Source: Archilochus colubris
Taxonomy: Eukaryota > Chordata > Aves > Apodiformes > Trochilidae
Direction of reading: 5' to 3'
Assembly: GCA_023079485.1 (NCBI GenBank)
Contig: CM041084.1
Location: 108,072,967 to 108,136,966 of the forward strand
DNA length: 64,000 bases
The translations under genes were made by a program, and so were the position numbers. Under the pieces are notes generated by a model. It worked only from the letters and a program-made list of their open reading frames with translations. It searched no databases and was not told the DNA's origin. Positions 1 through 13,600 of this stretch are shown one piece after another. Positions within the stretch are counted from its first letter, which is position 1. Each line of letters starts with the position of its first letter.

Positions 1-547
1 GCAACTAAATTGTTGATAACTAAAAAGCTGAGTGTCAATGAACATACCAAAATTTATAACAGAGCTGGCTGAAATACAGCCACCAGAACTGTAGCAAAAT
101 TAGTTTCTTATATCATATAATCTGATAAATACTTATCATATAGCTCAAGAATGCATCTTAATAAGACTTAAAGACTCCCCTAATTCAGATTCCCCTACAG
201 AGTGCTGCATGTTTGCTACCAGTGTTTTTTCACTTTAGAACATATCTCTTAGGGTAAAAAAAAAAACCAACAAAAAACCAATACATTTTCTCTCCCAAAC
301 TGAAAGGGCAGAGCTTCACAGCATTAAAGTATAGATGGGTTGTGTAGAGATTTTAATTTAGGATAAATATAAGATTGTAAATACAAGAACTGTTCATGAA
401 CATCTGCTTATAGTACTATTACATCAACCAATCTGATTATAATCCTGCATGAAGGAAATGAAACAATTGCATTTGCATGCCTACAGCTCAAGTCTGTTTT
501 ATTTCCCGTGGATCATCTCTGTATGCTGACAGGTGTGTTGGCTTCAG

Positions 548-599
548 GCTATTTTTACTGCAAAACATCTGAAATCGCAACTGTGAACTGGTTCTGCAG
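548..599 (+). CDS. Candidate plus-strand exon (52 nt)
   Basis: Acceptor gtgtgttggcttcag and donor TTCTGCAG|GTGAGA flank 52 nt. One frame is open: 2 nt, then YFYCKTSEIATVNWFC and a split codon AG. The A that starts the 9530 candidate completes it to R, so the two join in phase, but with a 9-kb gap. An earlier acceptor at 531-532 would add VLASG. The segment also sits in a stretch that could be a conserved non-coding element (an ATTTGCAT octamer lies at 471-478). Confidence 0.2.
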
Positions 600-619
600 G
601 TGAGAATTTTCCTGATAAA

Positions 620-1091
620 GTATTTACATTTGAATTTCAAAAGTCATCTGCAGCTTAAAGGAAGAGTGCATTACTTAATGAAGAAAACCATGGCCATTGG
701 TTTTAGAGTTGGCTTCCTTACTGGAACTCATACTTATAATCTCATCTTTCAGAAACACTGAGTTTACCTGGTAAATATTGGGCTATTATTATCTAGGTGC
801 TTAATTATAAAGATTTAGGTACCTAGAATAAGACACTGGAGTTTCAAAGCTTTGCCCAGCATCTCAATTAAATAATATTGTGCCACAAACTGGTAAGAAC
901 AGGAACTGCAAGATCTCAAAACGAAAATGCCATACTGCCTGTCCACTCTGAACTTTCAGCTGGTCTGAGTTTAACTTGAAAACTCTCCTTACTCCTGTTA
1001 TAAAATAACTGCTTGTGGGACAATAAAATTTAGCTTCATTTCACTGTAACTTTATCTGTCAAATTTTTAACTACTCCTTTTATAGCTCCAG

Positions 1092-1123
<32 letters not shown>

Positions 1124-2220
1124 TATTAATGGACTGCTGATCAAAACTGTTATTCTGGTGGTGAAATCCCAAAGGGAAACATGTTTCAGATATGAAGTAT
1201 TCCCTCCAGAGTCCCTGGCAGTCACAGAAAGAAGAACTTCTTGATGTATAAAGACGGTGTCACTATTGTCAGAGAATACTACAGCAGGAAATGAACCACA
1301 ACTAAAAGCAACGTCTTTCTTCCAAGGAATCAAAATAGTTGGGTTTTTTCGCCTACAGTAATTTTTGAAACCCTGTACACATGATGAGAAACAACACTTG
1401 TCTCCAGCTTTTTTTAAGCGTATATATACTTAGGCAATTACTCAACCTCATGATTTGTAGAAGGTAAAATCTAGCAACATATAGAGAAGATCTCCATCAA
1501 GAAATCAAAATATAATTTTGTAGAAGGTGAAATCATGTACAGTTCACAGCTAGCTTCACTTCTCCAACAAATGGAGCCATAAATGCAATTTTCTGTCCTT
1601 TGCTCTGAAGAATTAATTTTAAGGTATTCATATTTTTCTTCAAGTACATCTTAAGTCTCAATTAAACCACAAAAAGCTACAATAAAGTAACATTAAGAAC
1701 CAACTTAAACCCATCATAGCAAGGAAATTCAGACCTAAGCTAAATTTTTTGTCTCACTCTTCATCTTTAAATCACAGTGTAGGTAGGAATTGTACAGCTT
1801 GGAGAAGAGTATGATCTTTCACACGGCACAGTACATATGTTCCAGCACTTAGGTTAAAGGAAAGTCAGAATTTTTAGCCTTAACTCTGAATTTCTTTACC
1901 TTTGAAGGCTTAACTCAAGCATCTATAATTACTTTAACATGAGCTTTTCACATTTAAATCTTTTTGCTCTGGAACAGAAAGCAGAATTCCAAAAGCTCCT
2001 ATTTTACTGTGTACTTCAACAGCACTTTCTAAATTTATAGGATTGAGCACCGCTTGCTACATGAAACTGAATATATGCATTTTTAAATGGCACTTAGACA
2101 TTGTGGCTTAAGCGTGCTAAAAAAGCCTTACACATTCCCAATATAAGTTACAAATTCAAACATTCGGGCATGAAAATCCTTTCCCTAAGTTGTTTTCAAG
2201 CTTCATCCTTTTTTCTGCAA
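620..2220. other. Non-coding, AT-rich
   Basis: Apart from the poly(A) tract at 1092, nothing was recognised. Confidence 0.6.
1092..1119. repeat. Poly(A) tract, 28 nt
   Basis: Uninterrupted A run. No retrotransposon body was recognised directly upstream, so it may be a simple repeat. Confidence 0.95.
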
Positions 2221-2224
2221 TAAC

Positions 2225-2560
2225 TAAAGCAAAGCCACAGTAGCTGCAGCCATTTGCATCTAAGGAAGAGATGTTTTGCTTTGGTGATATAGTTAATGAG
2301 TCTAAAAATATTCAGTATAATAATTCTGTCAAAGCCCCCACAGTCTCCTCAATGAGCAGAAGCCTGCAGGATTCCAATGGGGAGCCAAGTAATGAGCTCT
2401 CAGCATTCGCTCCCACACCGTCCAGACGAAATATACTTGGGCCTCGGTGGTTCCACATCATTAGCAACATGAAACAAAGACACATGCTTGACTTTAATAA
2501 GCGACTAAAGTTGCTGGCTTATTAGGCTGTCACTGCACATAAACTCTATTGCCGTGTGAC
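2225..2560. other. Possible conserved non-coding element
   Basis: Complex sequence with an ATTTGCAT octamer (POU-type site) near 2252, followed by a run with few mononucleotide tracts. An 84-codon plus-strand frame (2271-2525) overlaps but shows no recognisable domain and no clean splice sites. Confidence 0.28.
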
Positions 2561-2598
2561 AAAACAGTTCCCTGCAACCACCACCACCAATAACAACA

Positions 2599-2656
2599 AA
2601 ATAAAAAAAATAAAAAAATAGAAAAAGGCAAAAAAAAAAGGAAAAAAATAAAAAAG
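2599..2656. repeat. A-rich low-complexity tract
   Basis: Runs of A broken by single T, G or C. The minus-strand frames across it (F- and L-rich) are low-complexity artefacts. Confidence 0.9.
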
Positions 2657-5600
2657 GAGGGGTGCACTTTTTTCAAAGAGGGGTTGGTATAATTTAATGT
2701 AGCAAGTGATTGAATGGAGTTGAAGGAAGGCACAGAGGAAGTGATGGGTTTCTGACACCAGTTCTCACGGGCATGCCACAGACTGCAGTTTCCCTGCTGG
2801 AGACGATGGTTACGCTGGGCTGCAGGGATCAGGCTCTGGGCATATGTGACTGAGTTTTAGTTGATATTCCCCCAAGACAGGAAGTGAAGAAGCTTCTTTC
2901 CCACTGGGAAAAGGTTTAGGCATGATTAACTTGGGCACGACCATACAGGTCAATGATATGACAATGAATGCCTAGCACAATAATTAAGTGGGAAAATGCA
3001 TGCGATTTGGTTCTTCCTGTTCTTCACATACCAATAATGCATTAGCAAGGACTCATTTAATGTTTTTCATTATATAAAAAATGATAGCAACACTGTATCA
3101 TAGCCTTCATTTGGATATATTCCTTTAAATTGTATTTATCACTCCAGCAAAACAGTTGCACTGATTAATACTCTCCAGTGTTTAAACTTTAATGTTTGAC
3201 TTGCAGAGCTACTGAGAAGCTTTTTAAATGTTACTTTCTGCTAAAAGAATACATACATTGACAGTGAAAAATTCAGAATTTTTACATTTTAAAAAGGGTG
3301 GACTTTCACCTTAAGACAAAACTTAGCATTAAAGACGTGCTGAAAAGCATCCTCCTGTGCCACCAGCTTATTCCAAGTTTCAAATATTCTGTTTTATATG
3401 AGGGTGACGTGAAAAACTAGTGAGTGTGGTTAAGGGTAACCTTGTGCCATAAGAATCAGCCACCAGGTGGCTATGGCACTCATCTGCAGGCTGAAGATCA
3501 GAGCCCAGGTTGTCTCTACTGCATTGATTCAGAGTGGGTATGGCTATTTTCAGGCACTAGAAAGTCACCAGTGAAGCCTCAAAAAAAAGGAGAACAATAA
3601 AAATACAACTATATGCATTCAGTATTGTGACCTTAGGAAACCCATCTAGAGTTTTTGAGACACATACTGCAGTCCCCAATCCAAACTGGCTTCAAGCAAC
3701 CCAAAATGAGTAGAATTACTGTCCTAAGCCCTAAGAGCATGTTCCTGTCAAAGCTTCTATGAAGAATTCTGTTCTGAAAACCTGCCATTTTGCAAGGAAA
3801 AAGATTTCTTAATCAGCTACCCTCAGTTTGTTTAAATATTTATTTCATTCAGAATACTTTCCACAAATATAATTTGCTGTTTGAAGTAATTCTCAGACTT
3901 CCAATAATGGTAATACACTTTCAGGAGGCAGACACCTTATACACTGTTAGGCATGTTTATACATAGAATGGCTGGCATGTTCAGGAGATGTATTGATTAA
4001 AGGGTAAGAAAGTTCTTATTTTTGGTTGGTTTGTTGCTGTTTTGGTTTGCTGTTGTTGTTTTTTTTAATATTGAAGAAGAAGGGGGTTTGTAACCATTAG
4101 AATAACTCCTTAGTACTTCCAGTAGAGGCGACACAAAAGGATTTCTAGAAGACAGAACTGCACTGTTGATTCACTAATGGCTGATCCACTAGAATTTCCA
4201 GGGGGGGGGAAAAATTATTATCTTTTTACAATGAGAATTTTAAAATATAAGATGTGGTTAATCACAGCTTTTATAAATGAGGAATTTCCCAGGACCAAAA
4301 GCCCAGAAAACAGAACAGAAGCAAAGAGTTGGTTTCTTACCAGTACCTAACAAAAAGAGGCAATGCACAAATAACAGTGGCAGGGTACATTATAGCAAAA
4401 CATATAATCACTTGGTAATTTCAGATTTAACCTCAGGATACTTCAGCAGCTGGTAGGATGAGCAGAAAGCAACCTTCACACAAAGTCTGGATCATAGTCA
4501 GGCCCAACTCTGTACTGACCAACACCTCAAGAGTTTACATGACTATAGGAACATCCTCCTGAAATGCTGCAATGCATGTAACAAGGAGGACTTACACCAA
4601 GGTCTCCATCATTATATACATTTACAACTACCTGCCTGTCCCTACAGGCTGGGAAAGCCATCAAATCCATTTAGAGCATTCCCAGACACATGGAAAAAGA
4701 AGGACTGAAGTCTATATGTGAATCCTGAGAAGTTCTCAGTTCTGCAAGTAGGTAGCACTTGATAACCACTGCTCATGGAACATAGAACATTGCAGTCAGA
4801 CGTAATGAACACAGCAGATAAACCAGACACAGCTTAAAATTTTTTGAGAAATTTCCAAACTTTTAATATTATCTGTAGAAGAAAATGCCATTATGGAATC
4901 TTTCATTCAGCTTTTGTCTAGATCCAGCTAGTAAATACTAAACACCAAGATACTCTCAGAGTTACTTACATAACTCCAGTAAAGCACAAAGCTGACCTAG
5001 GCAGGCTAGGTTTGTATGTTTCTTTTAATCTCCAACATTGTTTCTAAGTGATAGAATTAATTTTGAGGACTCGAAAAGTTCCTATAATTTATACTGAATT
5101 ATAAATAAATACATGAAAGAAAAATAAACCCCCAAATTTTTTTCCTTCAGCAATAATACACTCACAATCCATAACTAACAGGAAGACAAACAATCCATAT
5201 TTGGCACAAAAAACTGAAACGCTATTTATGCCCTGGTTCCCAGCTGATTTAAACCTTCATTAGAAAATATACAACTGTTAGTGCAGAAAAATAGAAATAT
5301 CTTGTGTAATAAGAGTAAATTATAGATGAATGAGAGCCAGGCACCCTTTGACACGCTGCTGATAAAGCCCCTGGCTTCAGGCTTACTACTGAATTGGAAA
5401 CTCTGTTGGGGTAGCACCCCACATAGAATAATGTGAGAATAAAATCATACTATAATAAATTTCTCTTAGTGACAATTTTATGCACCATTCACTGCTGTTA
5501 ATTTAATAAAATACCCTTGCAGGGTAGCTGCCCCAGTGTCCCAGATCGCATGTTCCAATACCAGACTTAAAGCAGCAGCTGGACTTCACTGAACTGATTG

Positions 5601-6353
5601 TCAGTCACTATTCAGTGGATGACAGCACTTTTAATGGTCGTGGGTGATACTTTAGAAAATTGCAGCATTCTAGCTATAATTCTGAACTAGAACTGTCTCT
5701 TCATTTAATTCTGGAAGGAAATTATGGCTGCAGGAATCTGGGTTTCACACAGAGGTTCAGAGTAGCTAAAGATCTTTCAAGTACCATAGAGATTCTCTTA
5801 ATGGCTGGGTTGCTATACTTTGTTCACCTCTTCTAAACAGAAGAAAATGGATGAGGAAAAAAAGAGGAACATATTTTATCTTCAGTACATGGAATTAGTA
5901 TCTTTAATTAACTCCTGTTCATGCTCCTATGTGTTCCTGTGAGATATTTCAGAAGTGTAGCAGATGAAATCCTTCTGGAAGGAGATACAGGCTTATCTCT
6001 TTCTTTGAGGTCTCTGTTGTTCTTCACAACACCTCCTTTCTGGGAAGAAAATATGTTCACAAATTATTGACAAAGAAAACAACGATAATCCCCTTTAGAG
6101 GATGCTCCACGTGGCACTAGGGAGAAATCAATTATCCTAAGCCTTTGTTCCTCCCCCATAAAAGAAAAAATGCAATGGTGGGTATAGCATCTTCCCAGTG
6201 TTAGAAAATTCTGTCAAGCTTCTTGATGAATGTCAAAACGTGAACCTGACAACAAGCTGGTTATCTGCATTCTACCTGTGTGTCTCTCAGATCTGCTCTC
6301 TGACAGAAAGCCCATCACTGCTGCTTGCCTTGCCCAGGCATTTGAGTAAACTG

Positions 6354-6372
6354 CACACACACACACACACAC
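6354..6372. repeat. (CA)n dinucleotide repeat
   Basis: About nine uninterrupted CA units, likely polymorphic. Confidence 0.95.
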
Positions 6373-6516
6373 TGGCACTGGGGAGTGTGAGCACCTCAAG
6401 TGCTTCAGAGAACTTAAAAGGGTACAGCTGCCTTGGTTACTCTGACCACACACAAAACCTGGCATTACTAACCCAGTGAGGAGTCAGGCAGACTATACTT
6501 AAAGAGTTTAAAATGC

Positions 6517-6549
6517 ATATCTATATATCTACATATCTATATATCTATC
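6517..6549. repeat. (TATC/TATA) imperfect simple repeat
   Basis: Repeating atatctatatatctacatatct units, an imperfect tetranucleotide microsatellite. Confidence 0.85.
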
Positions 6550-9529
6550 CCTTCAGATTGCTCAGGGAAGCTATTTCAGAGCCATGAGCTCTTGTTGAAT
6601 GAGCAGTTTTATTTTTTTTTCAAAAATGTATGTATCATGGCATGAACATAGCACAATCTGATGAAAAGCAAAGCTAAGTTAGCTATTCTTCATGATAAAA
6701 CAACTCCACCTTTAATTCTTTCCCCAAATCTTAAAAAAATCTAAGAAACTTCCAGAAATGTTCATTTTTAACTAAATAAAATAAAAGTAGTCTTTGATCA
6801 TTCAACCGCTTAATTTCTTGACGTGGGAAAAACAACACTGACAGATTGATGATTTAATGTATAAGATCAAAAAGCATATGTAAAACTCAAGTTGTCAGAG
6901 GGCTTTGACGCATGGAGAGGTTACCATGCATCAGCTTCTCTGCTGTTTAGTCACCGTGCATTCTTTCAGTCTGTAAGGAGTGCTCAACATGAGATAATTT
7001 AAGGTAGGCACAGAAATACCATTGTGTATCTTAAAAGCCCATACAGACCTATGAATAGCAACACAAGAGATGGCATTTATGCATCTAGTCAAATGGTTTG
7101 CATATCTGCATAAATTCTTCCCATCTATCCCTATTGCAGATGCATCCACACCTGACTGGGAAATCGTGTATCTCTCACCCATAGCAGGATATTTTACAAT
7201 ACTGCTGGTACATGCTGCTATTTACTGAGCTGTGCACACAGACAGCTACCAGTGTGCTGCTGATGGACAACAACTTGTTTGTGCATCAAAAATCAGGACT
7301 GCTTTATCCTTTGCCATTAATACTCATAATTTTTGGACTGATCCTAGTGAGACAAAGAGGGAGCATTTTCTGAAACATTCTGGAGCTGATAGAGAGGGCA
7401 GTGGCTTAAGTTTCTACAATGTTTTTTTTACTCATGTTTTTCACTGTAAAATCAGCATTCAGTTATTATTAAAAGCAACATCAACATCAAAAAAAGTGTA
7501 CTGCACATAGTTAATGAGATGCAAAAAAAAATCAAATTTCAGTTTTCTGCCAAAATGCATTTTCCCAATATTTTACTGTATTACAGTATTTTTTCTACAG
7601 ACAACAATTTCCTAAAGCCATTTTTACTTTCTCATTAAATTTTGTCATTTCTGAAAATTTAATAGTCTCTATGGCTTCTTAGCTATAAGTTAGCCCAGTG
7701 TATGAAAACATTCACATGAACTATTAATCTAATAACATTATAAATACAACATTGCAATACATTGTCTATGCCAAAATGTTTTTAGTGATGAAAAAGTAAA
7801 ATGTCAGAATTTCAAAGCCTGTGTCTTTAAAAACTTTCACAGACAGAAAATATAAAAATTTTTGCTTTTCAACATAATGTAAAGTATTTTTTTTAATATT
7901 GCAACTTCCTGTCTCTAATGAAGTCTGGCTGATGATAATTTAGACTTTCATAGCATGACAATATGTACTCACTTGGACAATATGTTGCACAAGACAAAAC
8001 TACCAGCTCCAACAAACTTAACCATTCACGTTGGTAGAAGGGACTTGAATTTTCACTCCCAACCAAGGGACTTAATAAAATACAGACCACTGACAGACCT
8101 GGAGTCCAGAATAAAAGCTGAAAGGCATATCACTGTGTGGCAAATGGCAATCTGGTTTCAGTGGGGATAGATAATTTCAAAAGATACTGCTGCTCACTGT
8201 CAGAGAGAAGAAAAATACCAAGGAGGGAGATTTCTTTGCCTTGCCAGCCCAGCTGTTTGTAACAGGGACAATCTGACTGCATCTCCTGAGTGCCATGTAG
8301 CTGTCAAGCAGCTCCAATGCATCTCTCCTGTCAGAACTCTGCCTTGTGACCAGGGGTTTGCTGAGCAAAATAATACAAATGTTATTGGCCACAAAAGTGG
8401 CCAAATGCAAGAAATGAGGCAGCAAGGGCTGTATATATCAGTATTCCTTGTCTTTTTGGAACTCTATCCAACTACCTGAGTTGTCCTGAAATGAAAATGT
8501 GGGAACAGGAGAGCCTCGTGTTCTGTAACTTGTGGACATATTTTAGCACAACAATTTCTGCAGTAAGAAAGACTGGACTTCTCCTCCACTAGGAGGAGGA
8601 TTTCCTCTAGGAGAGAAAAGATTAAAAGATATACATGCCATCTGCCATCTTTCTTATGAAAGTATGGTAAAGAGAAACCCCAGACTTATTGCAACATCAT
8701 TGTCTAGACCAAGAATTAAGGAGTTAAGCTAGTAAACTGAAGATAGAAGAATGTGAGGTGACTATTGACAGTACTATTCATATCAGCAGAAAATAAATAC
8801 AACGATTCCAGTTCTGGCTCCTCTTCTCTTCATTCTATTGCCTCATCATCTCCCCACTTAAAGCAAGGTGTTCATAATAGGTAAACAAAGTAATGCAATT
8901 ACTTCTTAATTATTCTTTCTTGGAAAACCTAGTAACACAAGCAACTTGAATGTGATGTGAAGTTTTTGTCTAAAATCAAAATTGTCCTGAAATGATGCAA
9001 AAGCTCTCCCCTCGAATAAATGTTTCTAGTGATGTGAAGATTCAGAAAATGCTTCAGCAGCAGTAACTGGGATGGACGCTGTGTTGTAATAATTTGGATA
9101 CACTCGACTAATGCAGTTACTTGCAATGAGGTTGGCACAGTGCCCAAAGCATTGAGCAAACAAATACAGCAAGACATTCAGTTCAGCATCTTCCAATACT
9201 GCATTGAGATCTTTGTTCAGTCCAGGGGTACTGTGGACACTATAATATACTCTATCATCAAAAATTGCAAAAATACACTTATATTTCTTTGTTAAATTCA
9301 CCAGTGTATTTTATGTAAAAAATGCTGGTGAGGCACAAGCATTTTTAATCAAATTAGTATGCAACATAAGGCAGCTGTGTATTCAAATGGGTTTTTAAGC
9401 AATTTCGTTGTTTTCTTTATAATAACAGGAAAGAACATTTTGATTTTGAAGGTGACAGAGGCAATATTACCAGAATTAAACAATCTGAATTAGCTTTTTC
9501 ATGAAATGTAATATGTTTTATGCTTTTAG

Positions 9530-9604
9530 ATGGGATGCTCCACTGCTTTCAGATGAGCCTTTCACTGTCACAGTCAATGGCCAGGAACAGAATAAGCTCT
9601 GGAG
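9530..9604 (+). CDS. Candidate plus-strand exon (75 nt)
   Basis: On the plus strand acceptor atatgttttatgcttttag is followed by one base, 24 open codons and 2 nt ending CTCTGGAG before GTAGGA. The peptide starts WDAPLLSDEPFTVTVNG and ends QEQNKLW. The other frames contain stops. The look is of a beta-strand-rich, extracellular-type segment, but I do not recognise it. It leaves AG, which the 39-nt candidate at 12322 completes to S. If real it belongs to a gene running rightward toward the minus-strand gene. Coding-like composition is the main support. Confidence 0.35.
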
Positions 9605-12321
9605 GTAGGATTATCCTCAAATTTAATTTTTTTTAGAAGCTAATGGCAAATGTTTCTAGTGAAGTTTAGGTGCATCTATGTTATAACTAGAGAACCAAGA
9701 CAGGATATTAAAAGAAAAGATAACTATGAAATTAGTAAACAAAGTTTGGCATTTTGCTTAGCTCAAATTTGATGTCTGACATTAATATAATTTCTAGGAA
9801 GCTTGTATATATATATATGTAAAATATGATATAGCATCTACTTCTGTTTTCATGTACACATAGGAAGAAAATAATAAAAAAAATTTAGATGTATAATATG
9901 GTGGCAAAAAGCCATATCTTCCAAACATTTACATATTATTAGCTTGTGTAACATGATAGAGATTTCTGCCAGGAGTGCTGGTGAATTTGTTTTTGTTCTG
10001 TCTCAGGATGAGGAATTTGTCCTCTGTTCTATAAAACTGCAGTTTGCAGCAGATCCACAAAGGATATTAGACAGTAAATAATAATTCTGGAAAATAACAT
10101 GGCAAGTCAGTATTTTATATCATTCATTGACTTTGGGGACAAGTGTACTGAGTATGCAAATAAAAATACTTTTTTTTTCTTAACTGTTACCAACAGTTGT
10201 TGTTCAGTGAATCAAGCTGGATTCTTTCGTTCTGATACTTTGTCACAACCCTCCTAGGTCCCTGAGGGTTTTGCAAATCCACTTCTTTAGAGAAGTCCAG
10301 ACAGAGGTATCTGTGTATGCTGTGTGTTATTCTCATGTACACAGCTGGCCCAAGGAAAGCTGAGCAAGGGTATGGTGAATGGCAAAGGAAAATGTACTAC
10401 AAAATGCCCACAGAGAATATTTGGAGTGCATAAGACCTTGGTGCACAAAGAATGGCATGAAGTCTATACAGTTCCTGGCATTTGTCTTGCAGTAAAATGA
10501 AAACTTGGGGGCAGAATTACCAGTAGGATGGGATTATTTTCCACGCTCTTTTAAAGTAACCAGCCTGGAATTCACACTGAAATTATAGTGTTCACAGTAA
10601 TTTAGAGCCAAGAGATTTAAAAAGCTAATCTTTGGTTTAAAACCTCTCCTAGAGTGCTGGGTACCACTCCTCTGCACTACATTATCATGAGGCTTGGAGT
10701 GGCTCTGTGTGCCCTCTGAAGGATGTGCATGAGACATGAGTACCCAGGAAGGTTGTTTCCCTGTGGAGCTGACTCTGGGAAACATGTCCAGACTTGAGCA
10801 AGACTAGTGACAATTATCTAAAAATATTTTTTCAAAGTATGCAGCTTTAATGAAGTTAACATATTAATGGTCAGAAAATAATCCTTAGTATAAATCTTAT
10901 TTTAGACTACGTAATCTTGAGATTTCAGGGTGGTTTTTTTTTTTTTTTTTTGTTTTAATGGCAGTGAATAACTGTTTTCTCTGCCTTCTATAGAATGAGA
11001 GAGAATGGGGAGCACTGGGAAAGGAGACTGGGTGGATGACAAAAAGTACTTAGTGTTTCAGTGGACCTGAAATACAGGAACAAAACAAAATGAAGGTAGC
11101 AGATTCTACCTATGCTCTATCTACAAAAGGATAAGAGAGGAAGATCCAAGATGACATTTCAAGAAGTGATTATTTTTCTTGGATTCTTTGTTTCTGTCTG
11201 TGTACAGCAACTCTGAGAACCACAGTAAAGGAGAAACAAAAAGTAGGAACCAAAGAAGAAAACAAGTGTGACCATAGAGGGATCTACACTTGACTTCTCA
11301 ATAGAACAAGAGGAAATTGCATTATCAGTTAGTTCAACAATGCAGAAATCAGAATGTGATTGTTTAAAATGTTTGGGGGTTTTTTGGCCAATTTACTCAC
11401 ATTGGCTGAAGGAAACTAGGCATGCATCCTTTACATCAGAAAGGAAAGTACCATTCACATCACCATGTTCATAATTACAAAAAAAAAAAAAAAAAAAAAA
11501 AATAGAAAAAAAGAATTTTGAAGGCAACCTTTGAAATACCAGAGAACAGCTTCATAATAGAAAGCAGCAGGCCATAATTAGATAGCCTTTCTTAGGATTC
11601 TATAATTTCCAAGAACTGAGATAAAGAGTCTGGCAATATAAGATCTGTAATCACTTAGGAGCTGCAGTGGAGCATTCTGCAATACATCAGGACAGAAAAA
11701 ATTATTCAGAAAACTTCAGGCCATTACTGTTATCAGAATTCTTTTGCAAGAACATTGCTAGAAATAACGCTATGGGACAGGATTACAAGTCATTTAGAAA
11801 TGGGTGATTCAGTTAGGGGGAGACAGCATATATTCACTAAAGGCAAATTATGTTTGACAAACCATCTTGAATGTGATTATTTTAATGTTCTGTTGTTGAA
11901 AGAATAAATTAGTGTCTCAAATTTATCTGGTTTTCAAAACTGTATTTGATATTTGCCATGAAAGAGACCTAGTTAACAAAGGAGGAATTTCAGGCGGTTA
12001 TTCAAATAGAGTGAAAATTATCTCAGGAAAATGAAAGAGCATGTCAATTAACAATAACACTTCAGGTGGAAAAACATATACAATCAGCAGTCAATAAGCA
12101 CCACTTTACTTGACCTATTACACAAATTGCACTGAAATCAATGTCAAGAATGGCTAGATTTAGTAGTAAAACATATTACGACTAATAAAATTACATTGGG
12201 TTACTGGGAAATGGATAGTAAAGCTGTATCAACACAGTTTATCTCTGAAAATTAGAACAGTTCTGGTGCTTTTTGATACCATATTTATTCATTACCATGC
12301 TATTTTTTTTTTTAATTTCAG
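9605..12321. other. Non-coding between plus-strand exon candidates
   Basis: AT-rich, with a poly(A) tract at 11479 and a T run near 10930. No exon or repeat body recognised. Confidence 0.55.
11479..11502. repeat. Poly(A) tract, 24 nt
   Basis: Uninterrupted A run followed by a further A-rich stretch (tagaaaaaaag). Confidence 0.95.
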
Positions 12322-12360
12322 TCTTTCACTCTTCAATACAGCAAATCCTTTTCAGAAACT
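12322..12360 (+). CDS. Candidate plus-strand exon (39 nt)
   Basis: A long T-rich acceptor (12303-12321, ending aatttcag) and a consensus donor (AAACT|GTAAGTAG) bracket 39 nt. In the phase left by the 9530 exon it reads S then LSLFNTANPFQK and a split codon CT. All three frames are open, so frame tells nothing. The value is in the two strong splice sites and the compatible phase. A run of T's makes AG acceptor look-alikes common in this genome, so this may be chance. Confidence 0.22.
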
Positions 12361-13039
12361 GTAAGTAGTTCTTTTTTTAAAAAAGGGATAGATAAATTAA
12401 AGATATTTATGATGTATTTATTCCAATGGATCCCAAAACCTCTAGGTTTATCTCTAGTGATTTGCAAGAATTCATACCACAGAGCATGAATCAATGTGCA
12501 GCTCCCTAAAGAAGTTAATTTTTAACCTAGCTCATTGTTTCATTTACTTCTCGTCTTGTGGCAAGAACACTCCTCTCTTACAGATTTCTTTGATCAGGGC
12601 ATTATAAAAATATAGTAACTTTTATTAGTATTATAATATTATTTTAGTAATATAATATAATAATGAGGGCAATAATTCATTCAGCCAAAAAAGTGATTTG
12701 CCTTATATTCTTTTTGTTTAATTTCTATTAAAATATTTATCTTAATACAACCCTAAAATTCCACAGGGTTACTACTCTAAGGGAGTACTTAGAGTCAGCT
12801 CTAAGATTATTTGTCTTGAGACAAACTGACATATTTTAATCCCATATTAACTTTATAACCAAGACACATAAGGACGTCTTTGTGTCTTCTTTCAAATTGA
12901 TGGAATTACACTTTTTGAGTGTACTTGGTAGGTCACACTGAAAATATCTACCTACATTGCTCTGGGGAAAAGGCTGCAGAAACGCTATTTTAAAAAGAGG
13001 TATGTGAAGTTTCAGCTCCACAGCAGTGTGTGAATTTAT

Positions 13040-13600
13040 CAGCCAGAGGGGTGAGGGTTGCAGCATCTGCCTGATGCCTGGCAGTGCCTCTGGGCTTGTC
13101 TTGTGCAAGGGCCATGCAGACAAGTGAGCTGGCAGAGCTCTCATTTCGGGTGTAGGTGTGGCTGGCTGCAGATGAATCTGGGTTGCCAGGCCGGTGTTGT
13201 GCCAGATCATCTCTCCCTCCAAGCTGGTACCCAGCTCAGGCAGCATGCCAGAACCAGGGAGGAGCTGGACTGCAGCTGCAGTAATTTATATTCCTTGAAG
13301 ATGTCATGGAACCATGGAACCATGTTCTGAATGGCTCCATGAAAGGTGGATAATATCCACACTTAGGAGTTTCTTCAGTGGATCACTTACTGTGATGAAA
13401 TTGTGCATCCTCCTTCAGTCATTTCTGGCCTCAAATAGGTGCTGTCACTTCCCCTATCACTCCCCACTCCTGTCTGTACTGGGTCAGTTTGCCAAAGAAG
13501 CTGAGGATCTCTGACTCCAAACCCATTGTCACAACAGAGTGGCTCACTGCCATCATGTCTGATTTCAATAAAGAAGCAACACCAGGCTGCAAACAACTTA
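13040..13600. other. Higher-GC block of unknown origin
   Basis: About 560 bp clearly richer in G and C than its flanks, with overlapping open frames on both strands (up to 136 codons on minus, 12836-13246; 90 and 66 on plus; 69 on minus at 13387-13596). A good minus-strand donor (ATCACA|GTAAGTG) lies at about 13387. It includes a short duplication (ggaaccat twice at about 13306-13322). It could be an old repeat, a non-coding RNA exon or a regulatory element. No family was recognised. Confidence 0.35.

Larger units (their letters stand above)
2760..9520. other. Non-coding, AT-rich, with simple repeats
   Basis: Holds the CA and TATC repeats, a G9 run at 4201-4209, and two overlapping minus-strand frames at 8929-9301 that cannot be told apart from chance. 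No gene recognised. Confidence 0.55.

Noticed and set aside
2530..2758. Minus-strand F/L-rich frames of 67 and 70 codons
   Set aside because: They are translations of the A-rich tract.
12836..13246. 136-codon minus-strand frame, the longest in the window
   Set aside because: No recognisable motif, and it runs from the GC-elevated block into AT-rich sequence without change of frame. Treated as chance or repeat-related.
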